A stretch of 36,186 nucleotides of DNA from positions 1 to 36,186 of the forward strand of contig JAISPO010000012.1 in NCBI GenBank assembly GCA_031274855.1, in the 5' to 3' direction. Source of the stretch: Zoogloeaceae bacterium (GTDB lineage: Bacteria; Pseudomonadota; Gammaproteobacteria; Burkholderiales; Rhodocyclaceae). The notes beneath the pieces were generated by a model that did not search any database, was not told the origin of the DNA, and saw only the letters and a program-made list of their open reading frames with translations. Positions 6,696-15,132 of this stretch are shown piece by piece; the first letter of the stretch is position 1; every line of letters starts with the position of its first letter. The position numbers and the translations under genes are program-made.

Positions 6696-7568
6696 ATGAA
6701 AAGCGCCGCCCTCGTGGTCGCCACTAACTTCGCCGTCATGGTGGTGCTGTCGATTGTCGCCAGCCTGCTTGGCGTTGATCGCTTTCTGACAGAGAACGGA
6801 CTCAACCTTGGGGCGTTGCTGGTCTTTTCCGCGATTTTCGGTTTCGGCGGCGCGCTCATTTCGCTGCTGATGGCCAAGATGATGGCCAAGAGGAGCACCG
6901 GCGCGCGGGTGATCCAAACCCCGCAAAACAGCACCGAGTCCTGGCTGTTGGGAACCGTCAACCGTCAGGCCATGGCCGCTGGTTTTACCATGCCCGAAGT
7001 CGCCATCTACGAGGGCGCGCCCAATGCCTTCGCCACCGGCGCCAGCAAGAACAAGTCGCTCGTCGCCGTTTCCACTGGCCTCCTGCAAAGCATGAGCAAG
7101 GAGGAGGTTGAAGCCGTGCTGGCGCATGAGGTCAGCCACATCGCCAATGGCGACATGGTGACCATGACACTGATTCAGGGCGTGGTGAACACCTTTGTCT
7201 TTTTCCTCTCGCGCGTGGTCGGCTTTCTGGTCGACTCTTTCCTGCGCCGTGGCAGCAGCAACAACTCCGGCCCCGGCATTGGCTATCACCTGGCCGTAAT
7301 CGTCTGCCAGGTTGTTTTCGGTTTCCTCGCCAGCTTCATCGTCACCTGGTTCTCGCGCCAGCGCGAGTATCGCGCCGACGCAGGCGCGGCCAGTCTGGAA
7401 GGCGGGCCGAACAAAATGATCGCCGCCCTGCGGCGCTTGGGCGGCCTGCATCCCGAGGCCCTGCCGTCGAACATGGCGAGCTTTGGCATTGCCGGAAAAA
7501 TCGGCAGCCTGCTGGCCACGCATCCGAGCATTGAAGATCGTATCGCGGCCTTGCAAAGCCGGCGTTAA
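6696..7568 (+). CDS. htpX: Membrane zinc metalloprotease HtpX
   Basis: Peptidase family M48 enzyme of the inner membrane that cleaves misfolded membrane proteins alongside FtsH. The 290-residue length is typical. Two N-terminal transmembrane segments (about residues 7-27 and 35-57) precede the active site 'AHEVSHIANGD', with zinc ligands His144 and His148 and catalytic Glu145. Two further membrane segments follow (about 160-180 and 195-215), then the third ligand region 'SRQREYRADAGAA'. The 'TTGLLQSM'-like segment before the active site and the 'GSLLATHPSIEDRIAALQ' end are typical of HtpX. The start ATG at 6696 has a good Shine-Dalgarno AAGGAG at 6681-6686. It probably forms an operon with the DUF475 gene and carbonic anhydrase. 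Confidence 0.95.
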   Translation: MKSAALVVATNFAVMVVLSIVASLLGVDRFLTENGLNLGALLVFSAIFGFGGALISLLMAKMMAKRSTGARVIQTPQNSTESWLLGTVNRQAMAAGFTMPEVAIYEGAPNAFATGASKNKSLVAVSTGLLQSMSKEEVEAVLAHEVSHIANGDMVTMTLIQGVVNTFVFFLSRVVGFLVDSFLRRGSSNNSGPGIGYHLAVIVCQVVFGFLASFIVTWFSRQREYRADAGAASLEGGPNKMIAALRRLGGLHPEALPSNMASFGIAGKIGSLLATHPSIEDRIAALQSRR

Positions 7569-7580
7569 CGGGTGGCCACC

Positions 7581-8243
7581 ATGAAACTGCTTAACGAACT
7601 TTTCGAAAACAACCGGCGCTGGGCAGCGGACACGGCGGCGACCGACCCCGAATTTTTCTCGCGTCTGGAACAGCTACAGTCGCCGCGTTATTTCTGGATC
7701 GGCTGCTCGGACAGCCGTGTACCGGCCAACCAGATCACCGGCCTCGCGCCGGGCGAAGTGTTCGTGCACCGGAATGTTGCCAATGTCGTCGTCCATACCG
7801 ATCTCAACTGCCTGTCGGTATTGCAGTATGCGATTGACGTGTTGGGCGTCAGTCATGTCATGGTCGTCGGGCACTATGGCTGCGGCGGCGTCAAGGCAGC
7901 CATGGCCGGCCAATCGCTCGGCCTGATCGACAACTGGCTGCGCCACATTCAGGATGTCGCCGACCGGCACGCCGCCATCCTCGGTACCCTGCCCGATGAG
8001 GATGATCGTTGGCGTTGCCTGTGCGAGTTGAACGTCATTGAGCAGGTACGCAACGTCGCCCGCACCACACTCGCCTGCGACGCTTGGCGGCGCGGCCAGC
8101 AAGTCGCCATACACGGCTGGATCTACGATCTGGCCGACGGCGGCCTGCGCGATCTCGATGTCACCATGACCGGCGAAGTCCCGCCGGACATCGTGGTCGC
8201 CGGAGCGCTGGAACAAATACGCAGCCGCTACCGTCTCGCTTAG
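7581..8243 (+). CDS. can: Beta-class carbonic anhydrase Can
   Basis: Interconverts CO2 and bicarbonate in the cytoplasm, supplying bicarbonate for biosynthetic carboxylations. With the ATG at 7581 as start (220 residues), the zinc and catalytic residues fall at Cys42, Asp44, His98 and Cys101. These are the same numbers as in E. coli Can, which strongly supports this start over the in-frame GTG at 7572. Motifs seen are 'IGCSDSRVPANQITGLAPGEVF' in part and 'VVGHYGCGGVKAA'. GGGTGG at 7570-7575 is a plausible Shine-Dalgarno. htpX ends 12 bp upstream. The stop TAG ends at 8243 and the convergent uvrA stop begins at 8244, so no bases separate the two genes. Confidence 0.95.
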   Translation: MKLLNELFENNRRWAADTAATDPEFFSRLEQLQSPRYFWIGCSDSRVPANQITGLAPGEVFVHRNVANVVVHTDLNCLSVLQYAIDVLGVSHVMVVGHYGCGGVKAAMAGQSLGLIDNWLRHIQDVADRHAAILGTLPDEDDRWRCLCELNVIEQVRNVARTTLACDAWRRGQQVAIHGWIYDLADGGLRDLDVTMTGEVPPDIVVAGALEQIRSRYRLA

Positions 8244-11099
8244 TCAAGCCTGTTGTTCTTTCCCGCCCTTGCGCTTCGCCCTGGTTTGCAGCAAGGGGGC
8301 GAGGTAGCGGCCTGTGTGACTGGCGGGGATTCCGGCTAAGGTTTCCGGTGCGCCGGTGGCGAGGATGCGGCCGCCGCCGTCGCCGCCTTCGGGGCCGAGG
8401 TCGATGAGCCAATCGGCGGTTTTGATGACGTCGAGATTGTGTTCGATGACGACAATGGTGTTGCCATGGTCGCGCAGCCGGTGCAGCACCGAAAGCAGCA
8501 TTTCGATGTCCTGAAAGTGCAGGCCGGTAGTCGGTTCGTCGAGGATGTAGAGCGTGCGGCCGGTGTCGCGTTTCGAGAGTTCCAGCGCGAGTTTGACGCG
8601 CTGCGCTTCGCCGCCGGAGAGCGTGGTGGCCGACTGACCGAGCTGGATGTAGGAAAGGCCGACATCCATCAGCGTTTGAAGTTTCTTCGCTACCACCGGC
8701 ACCGGCGCGAAGAATTCGTGCGCCTGTTCGACAGTCATTTGCAGTACTTCGTAAATGGTCTTGCCCTTGTAGCGCACGTCGAGCGTTTCGCGGTTGTAAC
8801 GCTTGCCGTGACAGACGTCGCAAGACACATAGATGTCGGGCAGGAAGTGCATTTCGACTTTAATCATGCCGTCGCCCTGACAGGCTTCGCAGCGGCCGCC
8901 CTTGACGTTGAAACTGAAGCGGCCCGCGCCGTAGCCGCGTTCGCGCGCATCCGGCACACCGGCGAAGAGTTCGCGGATCGGCGTCAGCAGCCCTGTGTAG
9001 GTGGCCGGATTGGAACGCGGCGTGCGGCCAATCGGCGACTGGTCGACGCTGATGACTTTGTCGAAAAAATCCAGCCCCTCGATTTCGCTGTGGGACGCGG
9101 GTTCGAGCGCGGAGCCGTAGAGGTGACGCGCCGCTGCCGCGTAGAGCGTGTCGTTGATGAGCGTGCTTTTGCCCGAGCCAGAGACGCCGGTGACGCAGGT
9201 AAACAGGCCGACAGGAATTTCGGCGTCGACATTTTTGAGATTGTTGCCGGTCGCGCCGCGAATTTTCAGCACGCGCTGCGCGTCGATTGGCGTGCGCTTT
9301 TTCGGTAGCGCAATGCTGCGGCGGCCCGCGAGATAAGCGCCGGTCAGCGAAGCAGAGGCAGCGGCGATCTGCTGCGGCGTGCCTTGGGCCATCACCTGAC
9401 CGCCGTGTTCGCCCGCGCCCGGCCCCATGTCCACCACATGGTCGGCGGAGGCGATGGCTTCCAGATCGTGCTCGACGACGATTACGGTGTTGCCGAGGTC
9501 GCGCAGGTTGCGCAGGGTATCGAGCAGGCGCGTGTTGTCGCGCTGGTGCAGGCCGATGGAAGGTTCGTCGAGCACATACATGACGCCGGTCAGGCCGGAG
9601 CCGATCTGCGAAGCGAGACGGATGCGCTGCGCCTCGCCGCCCGAGAGCGTTTCCGCCGAGCGATCCAGCGAGAGGTAATCGAGGCCGACGTTGATGAGAA
9701 AGGTGAGCCGCGAAGTGATTTCCTTGACGATTTTTTCCGCCACCTGCGCCCGATGGCCGGTGAGTTGCAGCAGGTTGAAAAAATCGCGGCACTGGATCAG
9801 CGACAACCCGCTCACCGCCGGTAGCGTCTTGCCGCCGATCAAGACGTGGCGGGCTTCCTTGCGCAGACGGGTACCGTCGCACTCGGTGCAGGGCTTGGCG
9901 TTGAGATACTTGGACAGCTCCTCGCGCACCATCATCGAATCGGTCTCACGGTAGCGCCGTTCGAGGTTCGGCATGATGCCTTCGAAGGTGTGGCTGCGGT
10001 CGAAGCGCGTGCCTTTTTCGTTCAGATAACGGAACTTGATTTGCTCGCGGCCAGAGCCGTAGAGGATGACGCGCTGCGCGTCTTCGGTCATCTGGTCGAA
10101 GGGCATGTTCGGATCGAAGCGGTAATGCGCGGCCAGCGATTCGATCATCTGGAAGTAGAACTGGTTGCGTTTGTCCCATCCCTTGACTGCGCCAGCGGCC
10201 AAACTCAGGTGCGGATAAGCGACGACGCGCAGCGGATCGAAAAACTGAATGGAGCCAAGGCCATCGCACTTCTGGCAGGCGCCCATCGGATTGTTGAAGG
10301 AGAACAGGCGCGGCTCCAGCTCTTGCAGCGCGTAACCGCAATGCGGGCAGGCGAAGCGGGCCGAGAACAGATGTTCAGCGCCGGTATCCATTTCTACCGC
10401 CAGCGCGCGGCCTTCGGCGTGGCGCAAGGCTGTCTCGAAACTTTCCGCCAGCCGCTGACGCGCGTCGGCGCGCGCCTTGAGCCGGTCGACCACGACGTCG
10501 ATCGAGTGCTTGGTGTTCTTCGCCAGCTTGGGCAGGGCGTCGATATCGTGCACCTTGCCGTCGATGCGCAGGCGCACAAACCCTTGCGCCTTCAGGTCGC
10601 CGAACAGGTCGAGCTGTTCGCCCTTGCGGTTGGCGACCACGGGGGCGAGGATCATCAACTTGGTATCTTCGGGCAGGGTCAGCACATGGTCGACCATTTG
10701 CGCGACGCTCATCGCTTCCAGCGGGTTGCCGTGTTCGGGACAGTGCGGCGTACCGGCGCGCGCGTAGAGCAGGCGCAGGTAGTCGTGGATTTCGGTGACG
10801 GTGCCGACTGTCGAGCGCGGATTATGGCTGGTCGCTTTCTGCTCAATCGAAATGGCGGGCGACAGGCCCTCAATCAAATCGACATCCGGCTTCTCCATCA
10901 GTTGCAGAAACTGGCGGGCGTAGGCCGAGAGGCTTTCGACGTAGCGGCGCTGGCCTTCCGCATACAGCGTATCGAAAGCGAGCGAACTTTTGCCGGAACC
11001 GGAGAGGCCGGTAATCACGGTCAGTTTGTTGCGCGGCAAATCCAGATTAACGTTCTTGAGATTGTGAGTTCTGGCGCCGCGAATCTTGATCTCATCCAT
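8244..11099 (-). CDS. uvrA: Excinuclease ABC subunit A
   Basis: Damage-recognition ATPase of nucleotide excision repair, which loads UvrB. The 951-residue protein contains two ABC ATPase modules. The first Walker A is 'GLSGSGKSSLAFDT' and the second 'GVSGSGKSTLINDT'; each module carries the signature 'LSGGEAQR' followed by 'LDEPSIGLHQRD' or 'LDEPTTGLHFQD'. Zinc-binding elements include 'CPHCGYAL', 'CQKCDGLGS', 'CTECDGTRL' and 'CEACQGDGMIKVEMHFLPD...CDVCHGKRYN'. The start ATG at 11099 gives the canonical N-terminus 'MDEIKIRGARTHNLKN'; the longer open frame to 11162 adds non-family residues. No strong Shine-Dalgarno and no LexA-like CTG-N10-CAG site is seen upstream. It is divergent from the MFS gene and abuts can at its 3' end. 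Confidence 0.97.
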   Translation of the reverse strand: MDEIKIRGARTHNLKNVNLDLPRNKLTVITGLSGSGKSSLAFDTLYAEGQRRYVESLSAYARQFLQLMEKPDVDLIEGLSPAISIEQKATSHNPRSTVGTVTEIHDYLRLLYARAGTPHCPEHGNPLEAMSVAQMVDHVLTLPEDTKLMILAPVVANRKGEQLDLFGDLKAQGFVRLRIDGKVHDIDALPKLAKNTKHSIDVVVDRLKARADARQRLAESFETALRHAEGRALAVEMDTGAEHLFSARFACPHCGYALQELEPRLFSFNNPMGACQKCDGLGSIQFFDPLRVVAYPHLSLAAGAVKGWDKRNQFYFQMIESLAAHYRFDPNMPFDQMTEDAQRVILYGSGREQIKFRYLNEKGTRFDRSHTFEGIMPNLERRYRETDSMMVREELSKYLNAKPCTECDGTRLRKEARHVLIGGKTLPAVSGLSLIQCRDFFNLLQLTGHRAQVAEKIVKEITSRLTFLINVGLDYLSLDRSAETLSGGEAQRIRLASQIGSGLTGVMYVLDEPSIGLHQRDNTRLLDTLRNLRDLGNTVIVVEHDLEAIASADHVVDMGPGAGEHGGQVMAQGTPQQIAAASASLTGAYLAGRRSIALPKKRTPIDAQRVLKIRGATGNNLKNVDAEIPVGLFTCVTGVSGSGKSTLINDTLYAAAARHLYGSALEPASHSEIEGLDFFDKVISVDQSPIGRTPRSNPATYTGLLTPIRELFAGVPDARERGYGAGRFSFNVKGGRCEACQGDGMIKVEMHFLPDIYVSCDVCHGKRYNRETLDVRYKGKTIYEVLQMTVEQAHEFFAPVPVVAKKLQTLMDVGLSYIQLGQSATTLSGGEAQRVKLALELSKRDTGRTLYILDEPTTGLHFQDIEMLLSVLHRLRDHGNTIVVIEHNLDVIKTADWLIDLGPEGGDGGGRILATGAPETLAGIPASHTGRYLAPLLQTRAKRKGGKEQQA

Positions 11100-11167
11100 G
11101 TCGGTAGGGGCAAGCGGGGTGGGCGACCTGATAATATACGCGACCCGAATTGCCAAAGCCATCCGGC
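11100..11167. promoter_or_regulatory. Divergent uvrA / MFS promoter region
   Basis: A 68-bp region between two divergent start codons. It contains the only AT-rich core nearby, GATAATATAC at 11130-11139, which can give a -10-like hexamer on either strand (TATATT/TATTAT on the minus strand). No matching consensus -35 at proper spacing is clear, so exact promoters are not assigned. Confidence 0.35.
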
Positions 11168-12355
11168 ATGTCTTCCCCCGTCACCGATTCCATGACCCCC
11201 GCTGAACGGCGCGCCGGCGCATCGCTGGCGGCGATCTTCGGTTTGCGCATGTTGGGGCTGTTCCTGATCCTGCCGGTATTCGCGGTGTACGCGCCGACGC
11301 TGACCGGCGGTGATGATGTTCTGATGGTGGGTTTGGCGCTCGGCGCTTATGGTCTGACTCAGGCGTTTTTCCAGATTCCCTACGGCATGGCTTCCGACCG
11401 CTATGGCCGCAAGCCCGTCATCGTTGCGGGCCTCCTGCTATTCGCGGCGGGCAGCTTTTTGGCGGCGGCGGCGGACAGCATTCTCTGGGTAATCATCGGC
11501 CGCGTCATTCAGGGCGCGGGCGCTATTTCCGCCGCGGTCACGGCGCTGGCCGCCGATCTCACGCGCGAGCAGCACCGTACCAAGGCAATGGCCATGATCG
11601 GGTCCACCATCGGTTTGGTGTTTGCCCTCTCGCTGGTTGCCGCGCCGCTGCTCTACACGCACATCGGCATGTCCGGCATTTTCGTCCTCACGGGAGCGCT
11701 GGCTCTTGGCGCGATCATCCTGCTGTTCACCGCAGTGCCGGCCCCGCCGCGAGCCGAGGTTGCGCCGCGCGTGCCTTTTGCGCTGGTGTTGCGCGATGGC
11801 CGGCTGGCGCGGATGAATTTCGGCGTGCTGGCGCTGCACCTGATGCAGACGGCGTTGTGGGTGGTGGTGCCGCGCCTGCTGACCGATACCGGCGGCATGG
11901 CGGTATCCGGCCACTGGCAGGTTTATTTGCCGGCCGTCGTGTTGTCGTTTGCTGTCATGGTGCCTGCCATCATCGCCGCCGAAAAGCGCGGGCGCATGAA
12001 GCCGGTATTCGTCGGCGCCATCGCGCTGTTGCTGCTCGTTCAACTCGGTTTTGCCTTCACAGCGAGCAGCCTCACGGCCATTGCCACCTGGCTGGTGCTG
12101 TTCTTCATCGGCTTCAATGTGATGGAGGCGCTGCAACCCTCGCTGATCTCGAAGCTCGCGCCGCCTGCCGCCAAGGGCGCTGCCCTCGGCATCTACAACA
12201 CCACGCAATCCATCGGCCTGTTCATTGGCGGCGCGCTCGGCGGATTGCTGTACAAGTACTTCGGCGTTGCGGCGGTACATGGTTTCTGCGCCGCCATCGC
12301 CGCGCTCTGGCTGCTGCTCGCGGCGACCATGGAAATACCCGCGCGCAAAAATTGA
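11168..12355 (+). CDS. Major facilitator superfamily transporter (YajR-like drug/efflux type)
   Basis: A 395-residue 12-helix MFS permease. The first helix 'FGLRMLGLFLILPVFAVYAPTL' and loop 2-3 motif A 'GMASDRYGRKPVIVAG' are typical, as is the motif C-like segment in helix 5 'GSTIGLVFALSLVAAPLL'. It resembles the YajR-type MFS proteins found beside uvrA and ssb in many betaproteobacteria, but lacks the C-terminal extra domain of E. coli YajR. The substrate is unknown. The start may be the ATG at 11168 or the one at 11192 ('MTPAERRAG'), which begins nearer the first conserved residues; the choice is uncertain. cysK follows after 26 bp. Confidence 0.85.
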   Translation: MSSPVTDSMTPAERRAGASLAAIFGLRMLGLFLILPVFAVYAPTLTGGDDVLMVGLALGAYGLTQAFFQIPYGMASDRYGRKPVIVAGLLLFAAGSFLAAAADSILWVIIGRVIQGAGAISAAVTALAADLTREQHRTKAMAMIGSTIGLVFALSLVAAPLLYTHIGMSGIFVLTGALALGAIILLFTAVPAPPRAEVAPRVPFALVLRDGRLARMNFGVLALHLMQTALWVVVPRLLTDTGGMAVSGHWQVYLPAVVLSFAVMVPAIIAAEKRGRMKPVFVGAIALLLLVQLGFAFTASSLTAIATWLVLFFIGFNVMEALQPSLISKLAPPAAKGAALGIYNTTQSIGLFIGGALGGLLYKYFGVAAVHGFCAAIAALWLLLAATMEIPARKN

Positions 12356-12381
12356 CGTTCAAAAACTCGGGAGCCTTGACT

Positions 12382-13362
12382 ATGCCTTTCAGTTTTGACA
12401 ACAACGCCCAGTCCATCGGCAATACTCCGCTGGTTCACCTCAACCGCATTCTCGACGGCGCATCGGCCACAGTGTTGGCCAAGCTCGAAAGCCGCAATCC
12501 GGCGGCCTCGGTCAAAGACCGCGTCGGCGCGGCGATGGTGGAAGATGCGCTCAAGCGCGGCCTGCTCGGCGCGGGCAAGGAAATTATCGAGCCGACTTCC
12601 GGCAACACGGGCATCGCGCTGGCCTTTGTCGCTGCGGCGCGCGGCATCCCGATCACTCTGACCATGCCCGATACCATGAGCATCGAGCGGCGCAAGCTGC
12701 TGGCGGCCTACGGCGCGAAACTGGTGCTGACCGAGGGCGCCAAGGGCATGAAGGGCGCGATTGCCAAGGCCGAGGAAATCGCGGCTTCCGCGCCGGATCG
12801 CTATGTGCTGCTGCAACAGTTCAAAAATCCGGCCAACCCCGCGATTCATGAGACCACCACCGGCCCCGAAATCTGGCGCGATACCGAGGGCAAAATCGAC
12901 ATCCTCGTCGCCGGTGTCGGCACCGGCGGCACCCTCACCGGCATCAGCCGCTACATCAAAAAGACATGCGGCAAGGCGATCCAATCGGTTGCCGTCGAAC
13001 CCGCCGCCAGCCCTGTGTTGACCCAGACGCGCAAGGGCGAGCCGGTACAGTCCGCCCCGCACAAAATTCAGGGCATAGGCGCCGGCTTCGTGCCGGACGC
13101 GCTCGACATGACGCTGATCGACAGCGTTGAGACCGTCACCAACGAGGATGCGATCCTGTATGCGCGGCGGCTGGCGAAGGAGGAGGGCATTCTCTCCGGC
13201 ATCTCCTGTGGCGCGGCAGCGGCCGCCGCCACGCGCCTTGCCAGGCTGCCGGAAAACGCGGGCAAAACCATTGTCGTCATCCTGCCCGATTCGGGCGAGC
13301 GTTATCTCTCGTCGGCGCTGTTCGAAGGCGCTTTCGATCCGGCAACGGGGCTTGCCATCTAG
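12382..13362 (+). CDS. cysK: Cysteine synthase A (O-acetylserine sulfhydrylase)
   Basis: PLP enzyme of the tryptophan synthase beta fold that makes cysteine from O-acetylserine and sulfide. The 326-residue protein shows the PLP lysine in 'NPAASVKDRVG' (Lys45), the substrate loop 'PTSGNTGIAL' (residues 71-80), the phosphate-binding 'GVGTGGTLTG' and the CysK-type 'HKIQGIGAGFVP'. The last of these, with the overall length, favours CysK over CysM. The start ATG at 12382 has CGGGAG at 12368-12373 upstream; the much longer open frame back to 11857 is only a shadow over the MFS gene. No cys regulatory site is recognised. It may be co-transcribed with the MFS gene. Confidence 0.92.
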   Translation: MPFSFDNNAQSIGNTPLVHLNRILDGASATVLAKLESRNPAASVKDRVGAAMVEDALKRGLLGAGKEIIEPTSGNTGIALAFVAAARGIPITLTMPDTMSIERRKLLAAYGAKLVLTEGAKGMKGAIAKAEEIAASAPDRYVLLQQFKNPANPAIHETTTGPEIWRDTEGKIDILVAGVGTGGTLTGISRYIKKTCGKAIQSVAVEPAASPVLTQTRKGEPVQSAPHKIQGIGAGFVPDALDMTLIDSVETVTNEDAILYARRLAKEEGILSGISCGAAAAAATRLARLPENAGKTIVVILPDSGERYLSSALFEGAFDPATGLAI

Positions 13363-13382
13363 GCACGCAGAGCGGTTAGAAT
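13352..13382 (+). promoter_or_regulatory. Possible ssb promoter
   Basis: TTGCCA (13352-13357), inside the end of cysK, and TAGAAT (13377-13382) are separated by 19 bp, slightly longer than ideal. Position 40 bp before the ssb start fits a dedicated ssb promoter. This is a weak sequence-only call. Confidence 0.3.
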
Positions 13383-13423
13383 CGCCACACCCATTTTCGT
13401 GGTGACCTTAGGAGGGCAGTGCA

Positions 13424-13873
13424 ATGGCTTCGGTTAACAAAGTAATCATCGTCGGCAACCTTGGCGCTGACCCCGAGACGCGCTACATGCCCAACGGCGA
13501 TGCCGTGTGCAACATCCGCGTGGCGACGACGGAAAGCTGGAAGGACAAGCAGACCGGCGAAAAGAAGGAAATCACCGAATGGCATCGTGTGGTTTTCTAC
13601 CGCAAGCTCGCCGAAATCGCCGGTCAGTATCTGAAGAAAGGCTCACAGGTCTATCTCGAGGGCCGCATCCGCACCCGCAAATGGCAAGACAAGGAAACCG
13701 GCGCCGACCGCTACTCCACCGACATCGAAGCCAACGAAATGCAAATGCTGGGCCGCCGCGAAGGCATGGGCGACGCCCCCCCCCGCGAGAACAACAGCCC
13801 AGCGCCATCCAAACCCGCCCCCCAATCCTCCGGCAGCGGCTTCAACGACTTCGAGGACGATATTCCGTTCTGA
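13424..13873 (+). CDS. ssb: Single-stranded DNA-binding protein
   Basis: Essential ssDNA-binding homotetramer for replication, repair and recombination. The 149-residue protein has an N-terminal OB fold (about residues 1-110, opening 'MASVNKVIIVGNLGADPETRY' in pattern and including 'TEWHRVVFYRKLAEIAGQYLKKGSQVYLEGR'). A Pro/Asn-rich linker and the acidic protein-interaction tail 'DFEDDIPF' follow. The start ATG at 13424 has a very strong Shine-Dalgarno AGGAGG at 13410-13415. A run of nine C residues (13776-13784) lies in the linker-coding region. The gene is close to uvrA and the MFS gene, as in many betaproteobacteria, and converges with the Crp/Fnr gene across 23 bp. Confidence 0.97.
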   Translation: MASVNKVIIVGNLGADPETRYMPNGDAVCNIRVATTESWKDKQTGEKKEITEWHRVVFYRKLAEIAGQYLKKGSQVYLEGRIRTRKWQDKETGADRYSTDIEANEMQMLGRREGMGDAPPRENNSPAPSKPAPQSSGSGFNDFEDDIPF

Positions 13874-13896
13874 GCGGTGTACCAGTAATCAAAGAT

Positions 13897-14604
13897 TCAG
13901 AACTCGTGGCGGCGCAGGCGGTGCAGATCCAGAATCGTGATGCTGCGCCCATGAACTTCAATGAAGCCGGACGCGACCAGTTCGTGCAGGATGCGCGAGA
14001 AGGTTTCCGGCGTCAGGTTCAGGCGGGACGCGAGGATGTGTTTCGAGGTCGGTAATTTGATCTCGATGCGATTGCGGGTGTCGTTCTCGTGCGGGCTATG
14101 CTGGAGCAGGTAGCCGATCAGGCGCTGGGTGCTCGAATGCAGGGTATACGCCTCTATATCGGTGATCAGCGAGTACAGATGCGACGAAAGTTCGGCGAGC
14201 ATGCGACGCGCGAACGTGGGATTGGCGTTGATGAGCTGGGAAACCGCATCCTTGCTGATATGCAGGAGCTGGCTGTCGAGCAGGGCTTCGGCAAAAACCG
14301 GAAATGGGCTGTTCATGAGCATCGCTTCTTCGCCAAAGCTCTGCTGCGGCCCGATGATTTCCAGCACTTTTTCATTGCCCTGCGCGGATGGCAGGGCCAG
14401 CTTGATCTGGCCGGTGATGACGATATAGAAACCGTGCGAGGGATCGCCTTTCTGGAACAATATTTCACCCCGCGCGAGGTATTTCCCCCGGGTCGCGCTG
14501 GCGACACGCTCAATCTGGTCTTGCGCCAGCGCCGAGAAAAGCGGCAAGCGCGACAATACGGCGGGTATGACAAGATTGGGGATCGGTTTGTTTCCGGTGG
14601 GCAT
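13897..14604 (-). CDS. Crp/Fnr family transcriptional regulator, DNR-like
   Basis: A 235-residue regulator with an N-terminal cyclic-nucleotide-binding-type beta barrel (about residues 20-135: 'ARGEILFQKGDPSHGFYIVITGQIKL', 'EKVLEIIGPQQSFGEEAMLM'), a dimerisation helix, and a C-terminal winged helix-turn-helix ('TSKHILASRLNLTPETFSRILHEL'). The 'LNLTPETFSR' recognition helix and the ending 'GRSITILDLHRLR' closely resemble Pseudomonas DNR, the haem/NO-responsive activator of denitrification. FNR-type Fe-S cysteines are absent, so it is not a classic FNR. A nitric-oxide or redox role is therefore inference, and no denitrification genes are in the window. The ATG at 14604 has AAAGGA about 10 bases upstream. 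It follows rfaE2 on the same strand by 38 bp. Confidence 0.85.
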   Translation of the reverse strand: MPTGNKPIPNLVIPAVLSRLPLFSALAQDQIERVASATRGKYLARGEILFQKGDPSHGFYIVITGQIKLALPSAQGNEKVLEIIGPQQSFGEEAMLMNSPFPVFAEALLDSQLLHISKDAVSQLINANPTFARRMLAELSSHLYSLITDIEAYTLHSSTQRLIGYLLQHSPHENDTRNRIEIKLPTSKHILASRLNLTPETFSRILHELVASGFIEVHGRSITILDLHRLRRHEF

Positions 14605-14642
14605 TCAAAGATCCTTTAGCGTACCTTGTCGCCGTTGCTTGC

Positions 14643-15128
14643 CTAAAGACGGCGAATTTTCTCCAGAAGTAAAGTGGTTGAGCGTTGATGGATGAATGGA
14701 ATGGAATGCACGCGGCCACCCCAATCCAGTACTTCGCGCGCGCCGACGATACGGTCGACCGGCCAGTCGCCGCCTTTGACCAGAATGTCAGGACGGGCTT
14801 CGAGGATGCGCGTGATCGGTGTGTCCTCGTCGAACCAGGTGACCAGCGATACGCATTCAAGCGCCGCCAGCATGGCCAGACGATCCGCCAAGATGTTGAT
14901 GGGCCGGTCTTCGCCTTTGCCCTGACGCTTTACCGATGCGTCCGAATTGACCGCGACGAGCAGGCTCGCGCCAAGCGCGCGAGCTTGGGCGAGATAGGTG
15001 GCATGACCGCGATGGAGGATGTCGAAACAGCCATTGGTGAACGCCAGCGGCCGCGGCAGCGCGGCGACACGGGCCTTGAGGTCAGCCGGAGCGCAGATCT
15101 TGGCTTCAAAGGCCGGCGCGGCATTCAT
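14643..15128 (-). CDS. rfaE2: D-glycero-beta-D-manno-heptose 1-phosphate adenylyltransferase
   Basis: Nucleotidyltransferase that converts heptose 1-phosphate to ADP-heptose for the LPS inner core; in many betaproteobacteria the kinase and transferase halves of HldE are separate genes. The 161-residue protein has the cytidylyltransferase-like nucleotide motif 'NGCFDILHRGHATYL' with HxGH at residues 39-42. It also has the family segments 'LLVAVNSDASVKRQGKG...RPINILADRLAMLAAL' in part and 'ARPDILVKGGDW'. The ATG at 15128 is chosen because it follows GGAGGT (inside the BON gene's last codons) and gives the usual length; the open frame extends further only as a shadow. The gene is four bases after the BON lipoprotein stop, forming one unit with gmhA. 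Confidence 0.9.
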   Translation of the reverse strand: MNAAPAFEAKICAPADLKARVAALPRPLAFTNGCFDILHRGHATYLAQARALGASLLVAVNSDASVKRQGKGEDRPINILADRLAMLAALECVSLVTWFDEDTPITRILEARPDILVKGGDWPVDRIVGAREVLDWGGRVHSIPFIHQRSTTLLLEKIRRL

Positions 15129-15132
15129 CGGT

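Noticed and set aside
7572..7580. GTG start for carbonic anhydrase
   Set aside because: The ATG at 7581 puts the zinc ligands at the same residue numbers as E. coli Can and leaves room for a Shine-Dalgarno.
11100..11167. LexA box in front of uvrA
   Set aside because: No CTG-N10-CAG or close variant is present; only an AT-rich core is seen.
9846..11195. A 449-codon plus-strand open frame opposite uvrA
   Set aside because: It is a mirror of uvrA codon bias in GC-rich DNA; the minus strand encodes unmistakable UvrA motifs and the antisense translation has no family character.
11857..12381. N-terminal extension of cysK
   Set aside because: It overlaps the MFS gene in another frame and has no cysteine synthase features; the ATG at 12382 has a Shine-Dalgarno and the family-typical N-terminus.
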